Of a stretch of 64,000 nt of DNA, positions 1-8,148 are shown in pieces; positions within the stretch are counted from its first letter, which is position 1, and every line of letters begins with the position of its first letter. The translations under genes and the position numbers were made by a program. The DNA comes from Rhodohalobacter halophilus (GTDB taxonomy: Bacteria > Bacteroidota > Rhodothermia > Balneolales > Balneolaceae). Location: contig NZ_MDWE01000024.1 of the NCBI RefSeq assembly GCF_001715195.1, forward strand, positions 1 to 64,000. The letters are read 5' to 3'. The notes under the pieces are model-generated. The model was given only the letters and a program-made list of their open reading frames with translations. It was not told the DNA's origin and ran no database searches.

Positions 1-1
1 A

Positions 2-202
2 AAAATATCTGTCAAAGGAGATGATCAGCATCCATTGTATGACTATCTGACTCAAACAGATAACCCAGATTTTACCGGAGAGATTGGGTGGAATTTTGAA
101 AAATTTCTTGTAGATCGGAACGGAAACGTCGTCAGAAGGTTTAAAAGTAACGTAACACCGATGAGCGATGAGCTCACAAACTCATTAGAAAGAATTTTAT
201 AA
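2..202 (+). CDS. glutathione peroxidase family protein, C-terminal part only
   Basis: The first 66 codons visible are the end of a gene that begins before the window. The translation contains the motif WNFEKFLVDRNG, the conserved Trp and C-terminal core of the thioredoxin-fold glutathione peroxidases, which reduce hydroperoxides with thioredoxin or glutathione. The peroxidatic Cys and the Gln of the catalytic site lie outside the window. The frame ends in TAA at 200-202 and is followed by a strong hairpin terminator, so this is the last gene of its transcript. The family assignment rests on this one motif region. Confidence 0.8.
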   Translation, partial: KISVKGDDQHPLYDYLTQTDNPDFTGEIGWNFEKFLVDRNGNVVRRFKSNVTPMSDELTNSLERIL

Positions 203-236
203 AAACTTACATACATCCCATCACCATCCCGATAAA

Positions 237-272
237 GGGCTACAGTTGAAACCTGTAGCCCTTTTATTTTTT
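237..272 (+). terminator. rho-independent terminator after the peroxidase gene
   Basis: A perfect 9-bp stem (gggctacag at 237-245 pairing with ctgtagccc at 253-261) with a 7-nt loop is followed by a T-rich tract. Confidence 0.85.
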
Positions 273-398
273 AGAAAAAGTTACATTCTTTCTTGACTTC
301 GTATCGAAAGGCTCCCTATATTCAAATCTGTTCAAAAATAGAATAAGGTTCGCTAGTTCGATTTTTGAACCTTGTTAAGTTTTACTTTTTGAAATAAT

Positions 399-472
399 GG
401 TCCGGTAGTTCAGCTGGTTAGAACGCCTGCCTGTCACGCAGGAGGTCGCGAGTTCGAATCTCGTCCGGATCG
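399..472 (+). tRNA. tRNA-Asp (anticodon GTC)
   Basis: Cloverleaf read by eye: a 7-bp acceptor stem (399-405 with 465-471, one G-U pair), a D arm with agttcagctggtta, an anticodon stem cctgc/gcagg around loop ctgtcac with GTC at 433-435, and a T arm with the gttcgaatc loop. The discriminator base is G472. CCA is not encoded. The gene stands alone, followed six bases later by a hairpin terminator. Confidence 0.95.
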
Positions 473-477
473 CAAAA

Positions 478-508
478 GCCGCTCAATTCATTTTGAGTGG
501 CTTTTTTT
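478..508 (+). terminator. rho-independent terminator of tRNA-Asp
   Basis: The stem gccgctcaa (478-486) pairs with ttgagtggc (493-501), with one G-T pair, and is followed by seven T. Confidence 0.85.
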
Positions 509-738
509 GTTTTAGCTTAGTTTTTAAAAAGAGAACGCCCGGCCATGTTTTTTATGAATGAGGCTGCGAGTTTCCCGAAGGCTTTCGGGATCCGGATCGC
601 TACAAAAGCCAAGCACTTAAAAAGCGGTTGTCTTTTGTTTGATATGATTTTAAAAAAATGTGAGCACCCAACTTTGTTTTATGGATGGGATTACGAGTAT
701 CTCGAGCACCCAATGAGTGGAGATGTGAAAGTAACCCA
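509..738. other. spacer with a decayed copy of the tRNA-Asp 3' end
   Basis: No convincing gene is present. The plus-strand open frame from 545 crosses the porin gene and has no family features. Three blocks of the tRNA-Asp 3' half and its trailer recur in order: gcgagtt (448-454, again at 566-572), tccggatcgc (464-473, again at 591-600) and aaaagcc (474-480, again at 604-610). Between them is a perfect hairpin, tcccgaa/ttcggga, around 572-590. This looks like a relic of a tRNA duplication or of an integration event. Confidence 0.45.
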
Positions 739-1854
739 TCAAAACCGTATCTCTGCGACTATTTCAAATCGCGTAAATTCAGATGATTCATTAAGGAATT
801 CATTTTCTTGCCTGCTTACATCAAAAATTAGTTTTGACCGATTCTCCATTACATAGGCTATTCCACCAATCCACTGCCTGTGTGCTACTTGGTTAAGGTC
901 TTGGTTGTAAAGATTATCATATCGAAAAGTGAAGTGTATGGGAGAGCGGAATGGGTCTGCTTCGGTAAAGATGCTCCACCCGCGAAGGTTATACGGATCG
1001 TTTGTATTTGGTACGATATAATTGCCTGCACTGTCGCCAAATGAATGTGCGCCCTGAAGCATCACATTGAGTCGGGATGATTCGAATGAGAGAGCAGATC
1101 CAGCCATTGAAAAATCAGGGCTTTCTGATAAGTTCCCTTTGCCATGTGCACCAAATAGAGATAACTGAAGCCCGGCTAATTGATCCGGAAATGGGCGAAG
1201 TGTAAGCCTGCCTTCAACAACTTTATTACTGTTCTGTTCAAGGCTGGCGTATCCGCCGCCGTTATATATACCGATGGCAAAACTTCCATACCGTGCCGGG
1301 TTTGAATTGAGGCCACGAGCAGATTCTCTTTCCAGTTTTTCACCAATACCGGCAGAAAACTGGAGTCCAAAATCTGCAGATGAAATAATATCTGTTTGGT
1401 CAAGCATCATAGAGTTCTGTGCCCGGTAGTCATTGATATCCTGTTCAAAAGCGATCCATGGGCGATGAACAACACCGGCCTCAACGTTGATTGATGTAAA
1501 CGGGCCAATATCATTAAAAGAGTAGTTTGCTAAGGCGTATTTCAGACGAAGTTCAATGTCGCCGGCACCATCACCTTGTTGATCAATAGTAACATCCTGG
1601 GTAAAACGTACTTCGAGCCGATCTTTCAGGTGCTTTCTGAACGTGATGTATCCTCTTTTGATAGAAAACTCGTTGATGTTTGTCTCTTGGGTCCGGTCAT
1701 ACTCGTAAGAGATAAAAAATTGCCCGTTAAAACCAACGTCGTTTAGTGCGTTTTGAGCAAAACTTTTAGGATTAATTGATAGAAAAAGTAATACCAAGCA
1801 GACACTTGTTAGAATCATGCGGTTCGTAGACCGTAGGCTATAGATGATGAACAT
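739..1854 (-). CDS. OprP/OprO-like outer-membrane porin
   Basis: A 371-residue protein with an N-terminal signal peptide: a hydrophobic stretch after Met13, with cleavage likely after SFAQ. It is rich in alternating polar/hydrophobic beta-strand patterns and ends in Phe (EIVAEIRF), the usual last residue of outer-membrane barrels. The opening strands (GQFFISYEYDR, FSIKRGYITFRKHL, LEVRFTQDV) match the start of phosphate-selective porin O/P family proteins. Such porins carry anions or other small solutes across the outer membrane; the substrate here cannot be inferred. The start may be Met1 or Met13 (ATG at 1816-1818); Met13 gives the cleaner signal peptide. The gene is followed on the same strand by nothing obviously co-transcribed. 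Confidence 0.75.
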   Translation of the reverse strand: MFIIYSLRSTNRMILTSVCLVLLFLSINPKSFAQNALNDVGFNGQFFISYEYDRTQETNINEFSIKRGYITFRKHLKDRLEVRFTQDVTIDQQGDGAGDIELRLKYALANYSFNDIGPFTSINVEAGVVHRPWIAFEQDINDYRAQNSMMLDQTDIISSADFGLQFSAGIGEKLERESARGLNSNPARYGSFAIGIYNGGGYASLEQNSNKVVEGRLTLRPFPDQLAGLQLSLFGAHGKGNLSESPDFSMAGSALSFESSRLNVMLQGAHSFGDSAGNYIVPNTNDPYNLRGWSIFTEADPFRSPIHFTFRYDNLYNQDLNQVAHRQWIGGIAYVMENRSKLIFDVSRQENEFLNESSEFTRFEIVAEIRF

Positions 1855-1944
1855 AGGTTGTTATTTTGGGGTATTGTATAAGATTGCAACCGAGCCCAGG
1901 TTTATTCAGGCCCGGATGCGTTTGAGAGAAGTTTGTGGATTCAG

Positions 1945-2394
1945 TTAGTCGTCGTATGCTTCGCTGATGATCTCACCTTTGTCATCTATGAGAAGATCCA
2001 GATCGCTTAATCTCCGCGAGTCGAGTGAAATCAGGTATCGCGTTTCATCTCCTTCTATAATTCGTTCTGCATCGTCTATATTGTAGTCGCTATACTCAGA
2101 ATCGATTTTGTCTCTTACAATGTCAGGCAGTTCGCGGTTGCGAATCTCCTCCTTATGATAGAGAAGTGTTCCCGATTCATCATATCTGGCTTCGTGGTCG
2201 CGGCCCCAGCCGGTTTCAAAATCGACCTCGAAATACCCGGATTCTCTTTCCCAATCAATATCCCTTGCATTTGAGAAATCCTCGGAAAAGGAGTTAATGA
2301 CTACGTTGGGAACTTGTGACACAGGAATATCCTGTCCTTTTACAGTTCCGAATATTGAAAAAGTCCATGCAAAAATTATGAGTAAATATTTCAT
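1945..2394 (-). CDS. secreted PepSY-like (BLIP-like) protein linked to a two-component system
   Basis: A 149-residue exported protein. Residues 1-20 form a signal peptide ending near TVKGQ. The mature part alternates acidic strands and helices: VPNVVINSFSEDFSNARDIDW, then FEVDFETGWG, ARYDESGTLLYHKEE and a second half with RYLISLDSRR. The pattern Phe/Ala-x-W..FEV.F followed by tyr-rich strands is that of the PepSY-like, beta-lactamase-inhibitor-like family common in Bacteroidota. Members are periplasmic and often encoded beside OmpR-type two-component systems, as here; they may act in envelope sensing or protease inhibition, but no role is proven. A sequence almost identical to one in front of the regulator gene lies 111-139 bp upstream, suggesting control by the adjacent regulator. 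Confidence 0.7.
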   Translation of the reverse strand: MKYLLIIFAWTFSIFGTVKGQDIPVSQVPNVVINSFSEDFSNARDIDWERESGYFEVDFETGWGRDHEARYDESGTLLYHKEEIRNRELPDIVRDKIDSEYSDYNIDDAERIIEGDETRYLISLDSRRLSDLDLLIDDKGEIISEAYDD

Positions 2395-2504
2395 TGTTCT
2401 ATGCTTTAGAATTTAGTAGCTGCGATAAATTCATGATTACTTATTAACTGATAATCTCAGAATTATATCGCCTGTTTCAGTGTCTGCACTAAACATAAGA
2501 CCCA

Positions 2505-2533
2505 AATTTTGAAACATTCTGGAATCAAAGGAT
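2505..2533 (-). promoter_or_regulatory. candidate response-regulator binding site, copy 1 (PepSY-like gene)
   Basis: Read on the minus strand, this stretch contains two imperfect 10-bp direct repeats, TTCCAGAATG and TTTCAAAATT, the layout bound by OmpR/PhoB-type regulators. The whole 29-nt block matches the block at 4658-4688 in all but one base plus a 2-nt insertion. Confidence 0.5.
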
Positions 2534-2689
2534 GGACTGAAAAATTATTCTAAAAAAATTGCGGAGATGAGGCTATCCACTCAGTAGAGTTCTATCAGCG
2601 CTGAAAATGAGGGAAGTGGAGAGGATTTTTCAAGTTACAGGATACAGAAAGAAATGAATAGAAGATTGGGTATTTCCACCGCGTACTAC

Positions 2690-3964
2690 TTACTGCACGG
2701 TTACTTCAAAACAGTGAATACCATCATTATATGAATAATTGATTTGATAGTCGTAGAGGTCACAAATTGCCTTTATAATAGCCAGGCCGAGTCCGTTTCC
2801 GTGCTTTGAACCGGGGTTCTTTGAAAAACGCTTAAATAGTTTTTCTCTGTCAAGTCTGTCCTCTGTAGAGCTATTACAGATCCTAAATGAGTTGTATCCG
2901 ATAGAAATGTTAACATTTCCTCCCGGTTTATTGTGATTAATGGCATTCACCAAAAGGTTTTGGAGCATTACCTCGGTAAGATAGGGGTTAGCTTCTACAT
3001 AAAGAGGCGCATCATCTTCATCGATCTGAATGGATATCTGTTTGTATGAAGTAAGATCTTCAAGATTTTCCATCAGGCTACGAATCATATCACCAATCGA
3101 TATACGTTCGTTTTCTACAAATTGGTTATTATCGATTCGGCTAAGCAGGAGAAGTGATTTGTTTAGCTGATTTAGTCGCGATGTTATATCCAGAATTTCA
3201 CCAACCGTGGCAGCATCCTGCTCACTTAGTTCTGCTTTTTCAAGTAGGAGCTCAAGTTTACTTGTAATGACAGCTATTGGTGTTTGAAGCTCATGGGCAG
3301 CATTTTCAGTAAAATGTTTCTGATTGATGTATGATTTCCTAGTTCTTTCAATCAGTTCATCGGCTACGCGTTTCAGTTCTTGAAACTCAGTTGTTGAAGA
3401 TTGTATGTCAGTTAATCCTGAGCTCTGTTCAACCCGATAATCCTTTAGATCTTTAAGAACCGTGTAGAAAGGTGACCATAGATTTTTCAGAGCCCAATTG
3501 TTAATAAGAACGATAGTGAGAATAAGTGCAATGTAGAGCCAAATGATAAACCAGAACATGCTCTCTACTAAATCATCTTCCTCCACAGTAGAGGAGACCA
3601 CCTGGTATTTGTAGTATTGGCCTTTTACCTGATAAGCCTCTGTCAGCATTCGAACCTGCTCAAGATCATTGCTGAATGGAAGAGGCATAAGCGTATTTCG
3701 AAATACTTCTTCCTGATAAACCAGGGCCTCCTCGTATGTAATAGGAGAGATTGAGAACATACCATCTTCAAAACTCGTGCTTTCCAAAAGGGAAGGGTCT
3801 TCTTTCACCCGTGAATCCAGCAGCTCCAGCTGATCTTCGAGGTTGTCATCAACAATGTCGTACACTTCATCACGAAAGCCGAAATAAAAGATGACTGACC
3901 AAATTCCGACTACCACTAAAATGGATACGGCCAGATATTGCAGTGATCGATTAAGCAGCCTCAT
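2690..3964 (-). CDS. membrane sensor histidine kinase
   Basis: A 424-residue kinase of the EnvZ/QseC layout. TM1 is at about residues 9-30, an acidic periplasmic sensor region of about 105 residues follows, and TM2 is at about 136-156. The HisKA box (NAAHELQTP, phospho-acceptor His224) and an HATPase domain with the N box (LLVNAINHNKPGG) and G box (GNGLGLAI) complete it. The kinase should autophosphorylate in response to an envelope signal and pass phosphate to the regulator encoded immediately upstream; the two genes overlap by 4 bp (ATGA), so they are translationally coupled. With the PepSY-like gene and perhaps the porin it forms an envelope-sensing module. The signal is unknown. Confidence 0.92.
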   Translation of the reverse strand: MRLLNRSLQYLAVSILVVVGIWSVIFYFGFRDEVYDIVDDNLEDQLELLDSRVKEDPSLLESTSFEDGMFSISPITYEEALVYQEEVFRNTLMPLPFSNDLEQVRMLTEAYQVKGQYYKYQVVSSTVEEDDLVESMFWFIIWLYIALILTIVLINNWALKNLWSPFYTVLKDLKDYRVEQSSGLTDIQSSTTEFQELKRVADELIERTRKSYINQKHFTENAAHELQTPIAVITSKLELLLEKAELSEQDAATVGEILDITSRLNQLNKSLLLLSRIDNNQFVENERISIGDMIRSLMENLEDLTSYKQISIQIDEDDAPLYVEANPYLTEVMLQNLLVNAINHNKPGGNVNISIGYNSFRICNSSTEDRLDREKLFKRFSKNPGSKHGNGLGLAIIKAICDLYDYQINYSYNDGIHCFEVTVQ

Positions 3965-4638
3965 GATTTTTCCAATTTATAGCCAACTCCGTATACGGCT
4001 TTAATTTCAACTGATGCTCCGGCTTCGTCAAGCTTTTTTCGGAGGTTGGTGATTTGATAGTATATAAAATCGAAGTTATCGGCTTGATCAATGTGATCTC
4101 CCCAAACGTGTTCGGCCAGACCGGTACGGGTAATCAGGCGGTTTTTGTTGATGAGAAAATATTTTAAAACGTCAAATTCTTTTCGGTTTAACGTGATGGG
4201 CTCTTTATTGATAGTGACTTTTCTGTTATCCGGATCAAGGCTTACATTCCCGTAATCTATAGTTGATTTTCCTTCCAGCGTATTTCGTCGCAAAACTGCT
4301 TTTACACGAGCGGTCAGTTCTGCCAGGTGAAACGGCTTTGTAAGATAATCATCCGCGCCAAGTTCAAGTCCTTTGATTTTGTCATCGAGAGAATCCTTTG
4401 CAGAAATGATGATTACATTCTCAGTTTTACCTTTCTCATTTAATTGTTCAAGAATTTGCAGGCCGCTCCCGTTTGGCAACATTATGTCCAGCAAAATACA
4501 GTCGTAATCATATACAAACACCTTTTCCACTGCAGAAAGATAGTCGGAGGCTGTTTCCACTACATAGTGCTCTTTTTTCAGAGAATCTTCGATACTCTTC
4601 AACAGTCCGGGTTCGTCTTCAATAACTAAAATTTTCAT
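3961..4638 (-). CDS. OmpR-family response regulator
   Basis: A 225-residue DNA-binding regulator. The receiver domain (1-115) has the acidic pair E7/D8, phospho-acceptor D51 (CILLDIMLP), the conserved Thr/Ser region (IIISAKD) and Lys in TKPF. The C-terminal winged helix (about 125-224) has the OmpR-type ending (YYQITNLRKKLD, VYGVGYKLE). It is partner to the overlapping histidine kinase gene. Twenty bases upstream of the ATG lies the second copy of a motif found in front of the PepSY-like gene, so the regulator probably controls itself and that target. Confidence 0.93.
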   Translation of the reverse strand: MKILVIEDEPGLLKSIEDSLKKEHYVVETASDYLSAVEKVFVYDYDCILLDIMLPNGSGLQILEQLNEKGKTENVIIISAKDSLDDKIKGLELGADDYLTKPFHLAELTARVKAVLRRNTLEGKSTIDYGNVSLDPDNRKVTINKEPITLNRKEFDVLKYFLINKNRLITRTGLAEHVWGDHIDQADNFDFIYYQITNLRKKLDEAGASVEIKAVYGVGYKLEKS

Positions 4639-4657
4639 GGAGGGAATATATCAGAAG

Positions 4658-4688
4658 AATTTTGAAACTTTCTGGAATCTTAAAGGAT
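4658..4688 (-). promoter_or_regulatory. candidate response-regulator binding site, copy 2 (regulator gene)
   Basis: The minus strand contains TTCCAGAAAG followed directly by TTTCAAAATT, imperfect 10-bp direct repeats. It matches copy 1 at 2505-2533 except for one substitution and two extra bases. It lies 20-50 bp upstream of the regulator start codon, where it could overlap the promoter. Confidence 0.5.
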
Positions 4689-4767
4689 AATTACTCCATT
4701 AAACATGGATGTCAATAATTTTGAAAGGAATGTTTATGTATTCTTAAACTGCAGTAGTTAATTAACA

Positions 4768-6093
4768 CTAAACTGAAATACCGAGTTTATCTATTCTCGA
4801 CTGAAACTGTTTGATTGCATAATTTAAAAACCACTCTTTTTCCAAATTAAATGGAATGACGTCATAAGGCTCAAAGATTTCGTGAATGATGTTTGTCGCA
4901 TCATTTAAAAGAGTCGTAAGAATGTCTTCCGCGGTCTTTTTGAATTCAGGGTTTTCATCAAGTATTCTATTGATTAAATACAGACCAAATGCAATGTGTC
5001 TGGATTCATCCTGTTTAAGATTATTCAGTCCTTTTCTAAGTCCGGGCATCAAGTCTCGATCCTCAAGCATGTTGTAGAATGCAGCATAACCTGTTTCCGC
5101 CAATGTTCCTTCAACAATCATATTATATGTAATGGAGGCTTTTAACTGGTTTAAAGGTGAAGGATCAATGTCTAAGTTAGTCAATGCTTCTGGTAGCTTT
5201 TCGTAAAAGATGGTTCTATAAAACGGGCCATGAAATCTCTCGGCATTAGGTATTCCTTTATAAACTTCTTGTTGATATAATGAGAAAAATTCAACGTGTT
5301 TCGCTTCCTCCCACAAAAATGATGTGAGATACATTTCCTCTTCCAGCCTTCCCTCATTGCTTATGACCTTAATAAGTGGAAGGAGGTCGGATGTAACAGC
5401 TTCTTCTCCGGCTAAAAAAAGAGAAGTTAAATGTAAAAGAATCTCTTTCTCCTCTTTGGTTAGTTGGGTCCATTGTTCACGATCTGTTGTCAGGTCTATA
5501 TTTGATGGATTCCAGATTCCAAATTGTTTTGCTTTCTGAAAGAGCTTCATCGGAAAACTGTCGTGATCGATGCCTTTCCTTGTTGTTTTAAATGACTTTC
5601 TGTTTTTCCTGACAACTTTTTCCTGGATTTTTGGTGAATTATTTATGACCTGACTATGCCCCAAAATGGGAGCTGCTTTAATGAGCTCTATTGCCGCTTT
5701 TCTCTGTATGGATAAAAGTACCAGGCTACCTTTTTCCATTGAGATTTTGCCGAGCATAATCAGTTTTGTAGGATCTCTGTCTCTTTCAATTAAACGAATC
5801 CATGCCTCTTCGGTGGCTTTTAATATTACATCACTTATAGGTTCATCTTCCGGAGTTGCATATCGTAACTCTTCACACTTTCCATATTTTAAATCCAGGT
5901 AAACGCCGGTTATATCTTGCTCTTTCAAATGGTTGATGGAAGGAGTGGTTATTTTTAGAATGATAGGCGCATTCCATCCTTTTCCCTGTTGGCGATAGTT
6001 TTCACTGTTGTTGATATTTTCTTTCCACTGCTTGAGCCACTTCTCAGAAAAATATCCGGTCTCTTTCTCTTTACTTTTTTTATTGAACCACAT
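4768..6093 (-). CDS. SCP2-like lipid-binding domain fused to an R2-like ligand-binding oxidase (R2lox)
   Basis: The 441-residue form starts at ATG 6091-6093. An 18-residue extension from a TTG at 6145-6147 is less likely: that TTG lies inside a TAGATTTG -7-like box. Residues about 12-145 resemble sterol-carrier-protein-2 domains (Trp-rich start, GVYLDLKYGKCEEL, EEAWIRLI, DPTKLIMLGK). Residues about 185-441 are a ferritin-like R2 fold. Metal ligands appear as E230, E263-x-x-H266, E328 and E363-x-x-H366. V233 (three after the first Glu) and Y323 (five before E328) sit where R2lox proteins form their Tyr-Val ether crosslink. R2lox proteins carry a Mn/Fe cofactor and bind a long-chain fatty acid; their substrate is unknown. 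A lipid-binding domain fused in front fits a lipid-oxidising role, which is inference. The gene stands alone, divergent from mnmG. Confidence 0.8.
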   Translation of the reverse strand: MWFNKKSKEKETGYFSEKWLKQWKENINNSENYRQQGKGWNAPIILKITTPSINHLKEQDITGVYLDLKYGKCEELRYATPEDEPISDVILKATEEAWIRLIERDRDPTKLIMLGKISMEKGSLVLLSIQRKAAIELIKAAPILGHSQVINNSPKIQEKVVRKNRKSFKTTRKGIDHDSFPMKLFQKAKQFGIWNPSNIDLTTDREQWTQLTKEEKEILLHLTSLFLAGEEAVTSDLLPLIKVISNEGRLEEEMYLTSFLWEEAKHVEFFSLYQQEVYKGIPNAERFHGPFYRTIFYEKLPEALTNLDIDPSPLNQLKASITYNMIVEGTLAETGYAAFYNMLEDRDLMPGLRKGLNNLKQDESRHIAFGLYLINRILDENPEFKKTAEDILTTLLNDATNIIHEIFEPYDVIPFNLEKEWFLNYAIKQFQSRIDKLGISV

Positions 6094-6251
6094 GAAGCTA
6101 CTATTTTGTGAAATCTTTACTTGTTTAAATGCGTTTCTTCCATACAAATCTACAGAATTGTATAGTATTTATAATCTCCATAATTAACGGTATTTTAAGA
6201 GACTGTGTAAAATACTATAAAACAAATTAAATACAATAAAAACAAACAGAT

Positions 6252-8141
6252 ATGAAAAGTTTATATCCCGCATATGATGTCATTGTTGTGGGAGCAGGGC
6301 ATGCAGGAAGTGAAGCAGCAGCTGCATCAGCGAAAATGGGTGCCAAAACCCTTCTCATAACAATGAACCTTGATGCTATTGCCAAGATGTCCTGTAATCC
6401 GGCCATGGGCGGTGTTGCAAAAGGACAGCTTGTAAGAGAGATAGATGCACTTGGCGGGTTGAGTGGTATTGTCAGTGATCAAAGTGGAGTTCAGTTTAGA
6501 ATGCTGAATCGAAGTAAAGGACCTGCTATGTGGAGCCCTCGATGCCAGAGTGACCGGTCACTTTATTCTAAGATAATGAGAGAGAACCTGGAGAAAATTG
6601 ATAACCTCTTTTTCCGTCAGGATAATGTTGTTGATATCGTAACCGATAGCAGCGGAAAACAGATAAAAGGCGTGGTTACTCAAACAGGTCAAACTTTTGA
6701 AACCAAGTCTGTTATTTTAACCAGTGGTACTTTTTTAAATGGTCTAATTCATATTGGAGAGTCTCAATATGGTGGGGGAAGATCCGGTGAACGTGCATCG
6801 ATTGGAATTTCCTCTGCACTTGAGAAACTGGGTTTTGAAGTGGGGAGATTAAAAACGGGAACGCCTCCCAGAATAGATGGTCGTTCTATAGACTACACAA
6901 AGCTTGAAGTTCAGTACGGTGATGAGAATCCGAGTCCATTTTCTTTTATGACGGATGAGCTTCCCGGCCTGGATGATCAATTGACATGCTGGATTGGGTA
7001 TACAAATGAAGATGTTCATGAGATGCTCAAAACCGGTTTCGACAGAAGCCCGATGTTTAATGGCAGGATCAAATCAGTTGGCCCGCGCTATTGCCCGAGT
7101 ATAGAAGATAAAATCAATCGTTTTGCTGATAAAGATCGTCACCAGTTATTCCTTGAACCGGAAGGGTGGAATACGTACGAAATGTATTTGAATGGGTTTT
7201 CTACCTCACTGCCCGAAGATGTTCAATATCATGCGCTTCGAACCATTCCCGGTTTTGAAGAAGCAGTCATGCTACGTCCCGGGTATGCGATAGAATACGA
7301 CTATTTCCAGCCTCATCAGGTTAAGCGTTCTTTAGAAACAAAAATTGTAAACGGTTTGTTTTTTGCCGGGCAGATTAATGGTACTACCGGCTACGAAGAG
7401 GCGGCTTGTCAGGGACTCATTGCTGGGATTAACTCGGCTCTTTTTGTTCAGGAAAAGGAGCCGTTTGTAATCAAGAGATCAGAGGGATACATCGGAGTTT
7501 TGATTGACGACCTGATCAATAAAGGTACGGAAGAACCTTACAGAATGTTTACGTCCAGAGCTGAACATAGAATTTTACTGAGACAAGATAATGCCGATTT
7601 GCGTCTAACTGAATTAGGCAGAAAAATCGGACTGGTTGATGATGAGCGTTATGATCGGTTCTCAAAAAAGAAGAAAGAGATCAACGAGCTGTTCGATTTA
7701 ATTGAAAACTACACAGTTCGACCTGAGAAGATGGATCCTATGCTTAAAGAGAAGGGTACACCAACACTTTCTCAACCGGTAAAAGCCCGAACTCTGATTC
7801 CGCGGCCACAATTGACCATCGATGATTTATTTGCGGCAGACGAAGAATTAAACCAAAAAGCATCTGAGATTACTTCAAACCGAGATGTTTTAGAACAGGT
7901 TGAGATTCAGATTAAATATGAGGGGTATATCAAACGGGAGTTTGAGATGGTTGAAGAGATCAGCAATAAAGAGAACGCTGCTATTCCTGAAAAGATCGAC
8001 TACCATAAAATCAAAAGTCTCTCTTCTGAAGGGCAGAGTAAGCTCAGTAAAATTCAGCCCGAAACTATTGGTCAGGCTTCAAGAATAAGTGGTGTATCTG
8101 CCAGTGATATAGCCGTTCTCATGATTTATCTTAAAAACTAA
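6252..8141 (+). CDS. mnmG: tRNA uridine-5-carboxymethylaminomethyl modification enzyme MnmG (GidA)
   Basis: 629 residues, the family's usual length. The N-terminal FAD-binding Rossmann motif is [12 protein letters not shown], followed by the family signature [12 protein letters not shown] and the second signature SGTFLNG. The middle has [11 protein letters not shown], and the C-terminal domain has [20 protein letters not shown]. With MnmE, MnmG installs the carboxymethylaminomethyl group on U34 of several tRNAs, using FAD and methylene-tetrahydrofolate. rsmG follows 7 bp downstream, the common mnmG-rsmG pair of origin-proximal DNA. The ATG at 6252 gives a standard N-terminus. Confidence 0.97.
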   Translation: MKSLYPAYDVIVVGAGHAGSEAAAASAKMGAKTLLITMNLDAIAKMSCNPAMGGVAKGQLVREIDALGGLSGIVSDQSGVQFRMLNRSKGPAMWSPRCQSDRSLYSKIMRENLEKIDNLFFRQDNVVDIVTDSSGKQIKGVVTQTGQTFETKSVILTSGTFLNGLIHIGESQYGGGRSGERASIGISSALEKLGFEVGRLKTGTPPRIDGRSIDYTKLEVQYGDENPSPFSFMTDELPGLDDQLTCWIGYTNEDVHEMLKTGFDRSPMFNGRIKSVGPRYCPSIEDKINRFADKDRHQLFLEPEGWNTYEMYLNGFSTSLPEDVQYHALRTIPGFEEAVMLRPGYAIEYDYFQPHQVKRSLETKIVNGLFFAGQINGTTGYEEAACQGLIAGINSALFVQEKEPFVIKRSEGYIGVLIDDLINKGTEEPYRMFTSRAEHRILLRQDNADLRLTELGRKIGLVDDERYDRFSKKKKEINELFDLIENYTVRPEKMDPMLKEKGTPTLSQPVKARTLIPRPQLTIDDLFAADEELNQKASEITSNRDVLEQVEIQIKYEGYIKREFEMVEEISNKENAAIPEKIDYHKIKSLSSEGQSKLSKIQPETIGQASRISGVSASDIAVLMIYLKN

Positions 8142-8148
8142 AAAAGAC

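Noticed and set aside
545-856. 103-codon plus-strand frame after tRNA-Asp
   Set aside because: It runs into the 3' end of the porin gene on the other strand, has no family motif, and includes the hairpin and the tRNA-derived repeat, so it is a chance frame.
2395-2689. Possible small RNA or DnaA-box cluster in the gap after the histidine kinase gene
   Set aside because: Only one weak DnaA-like word was seen (ctatccact) and no terminator; apart from the regulator motif nothing is supported.
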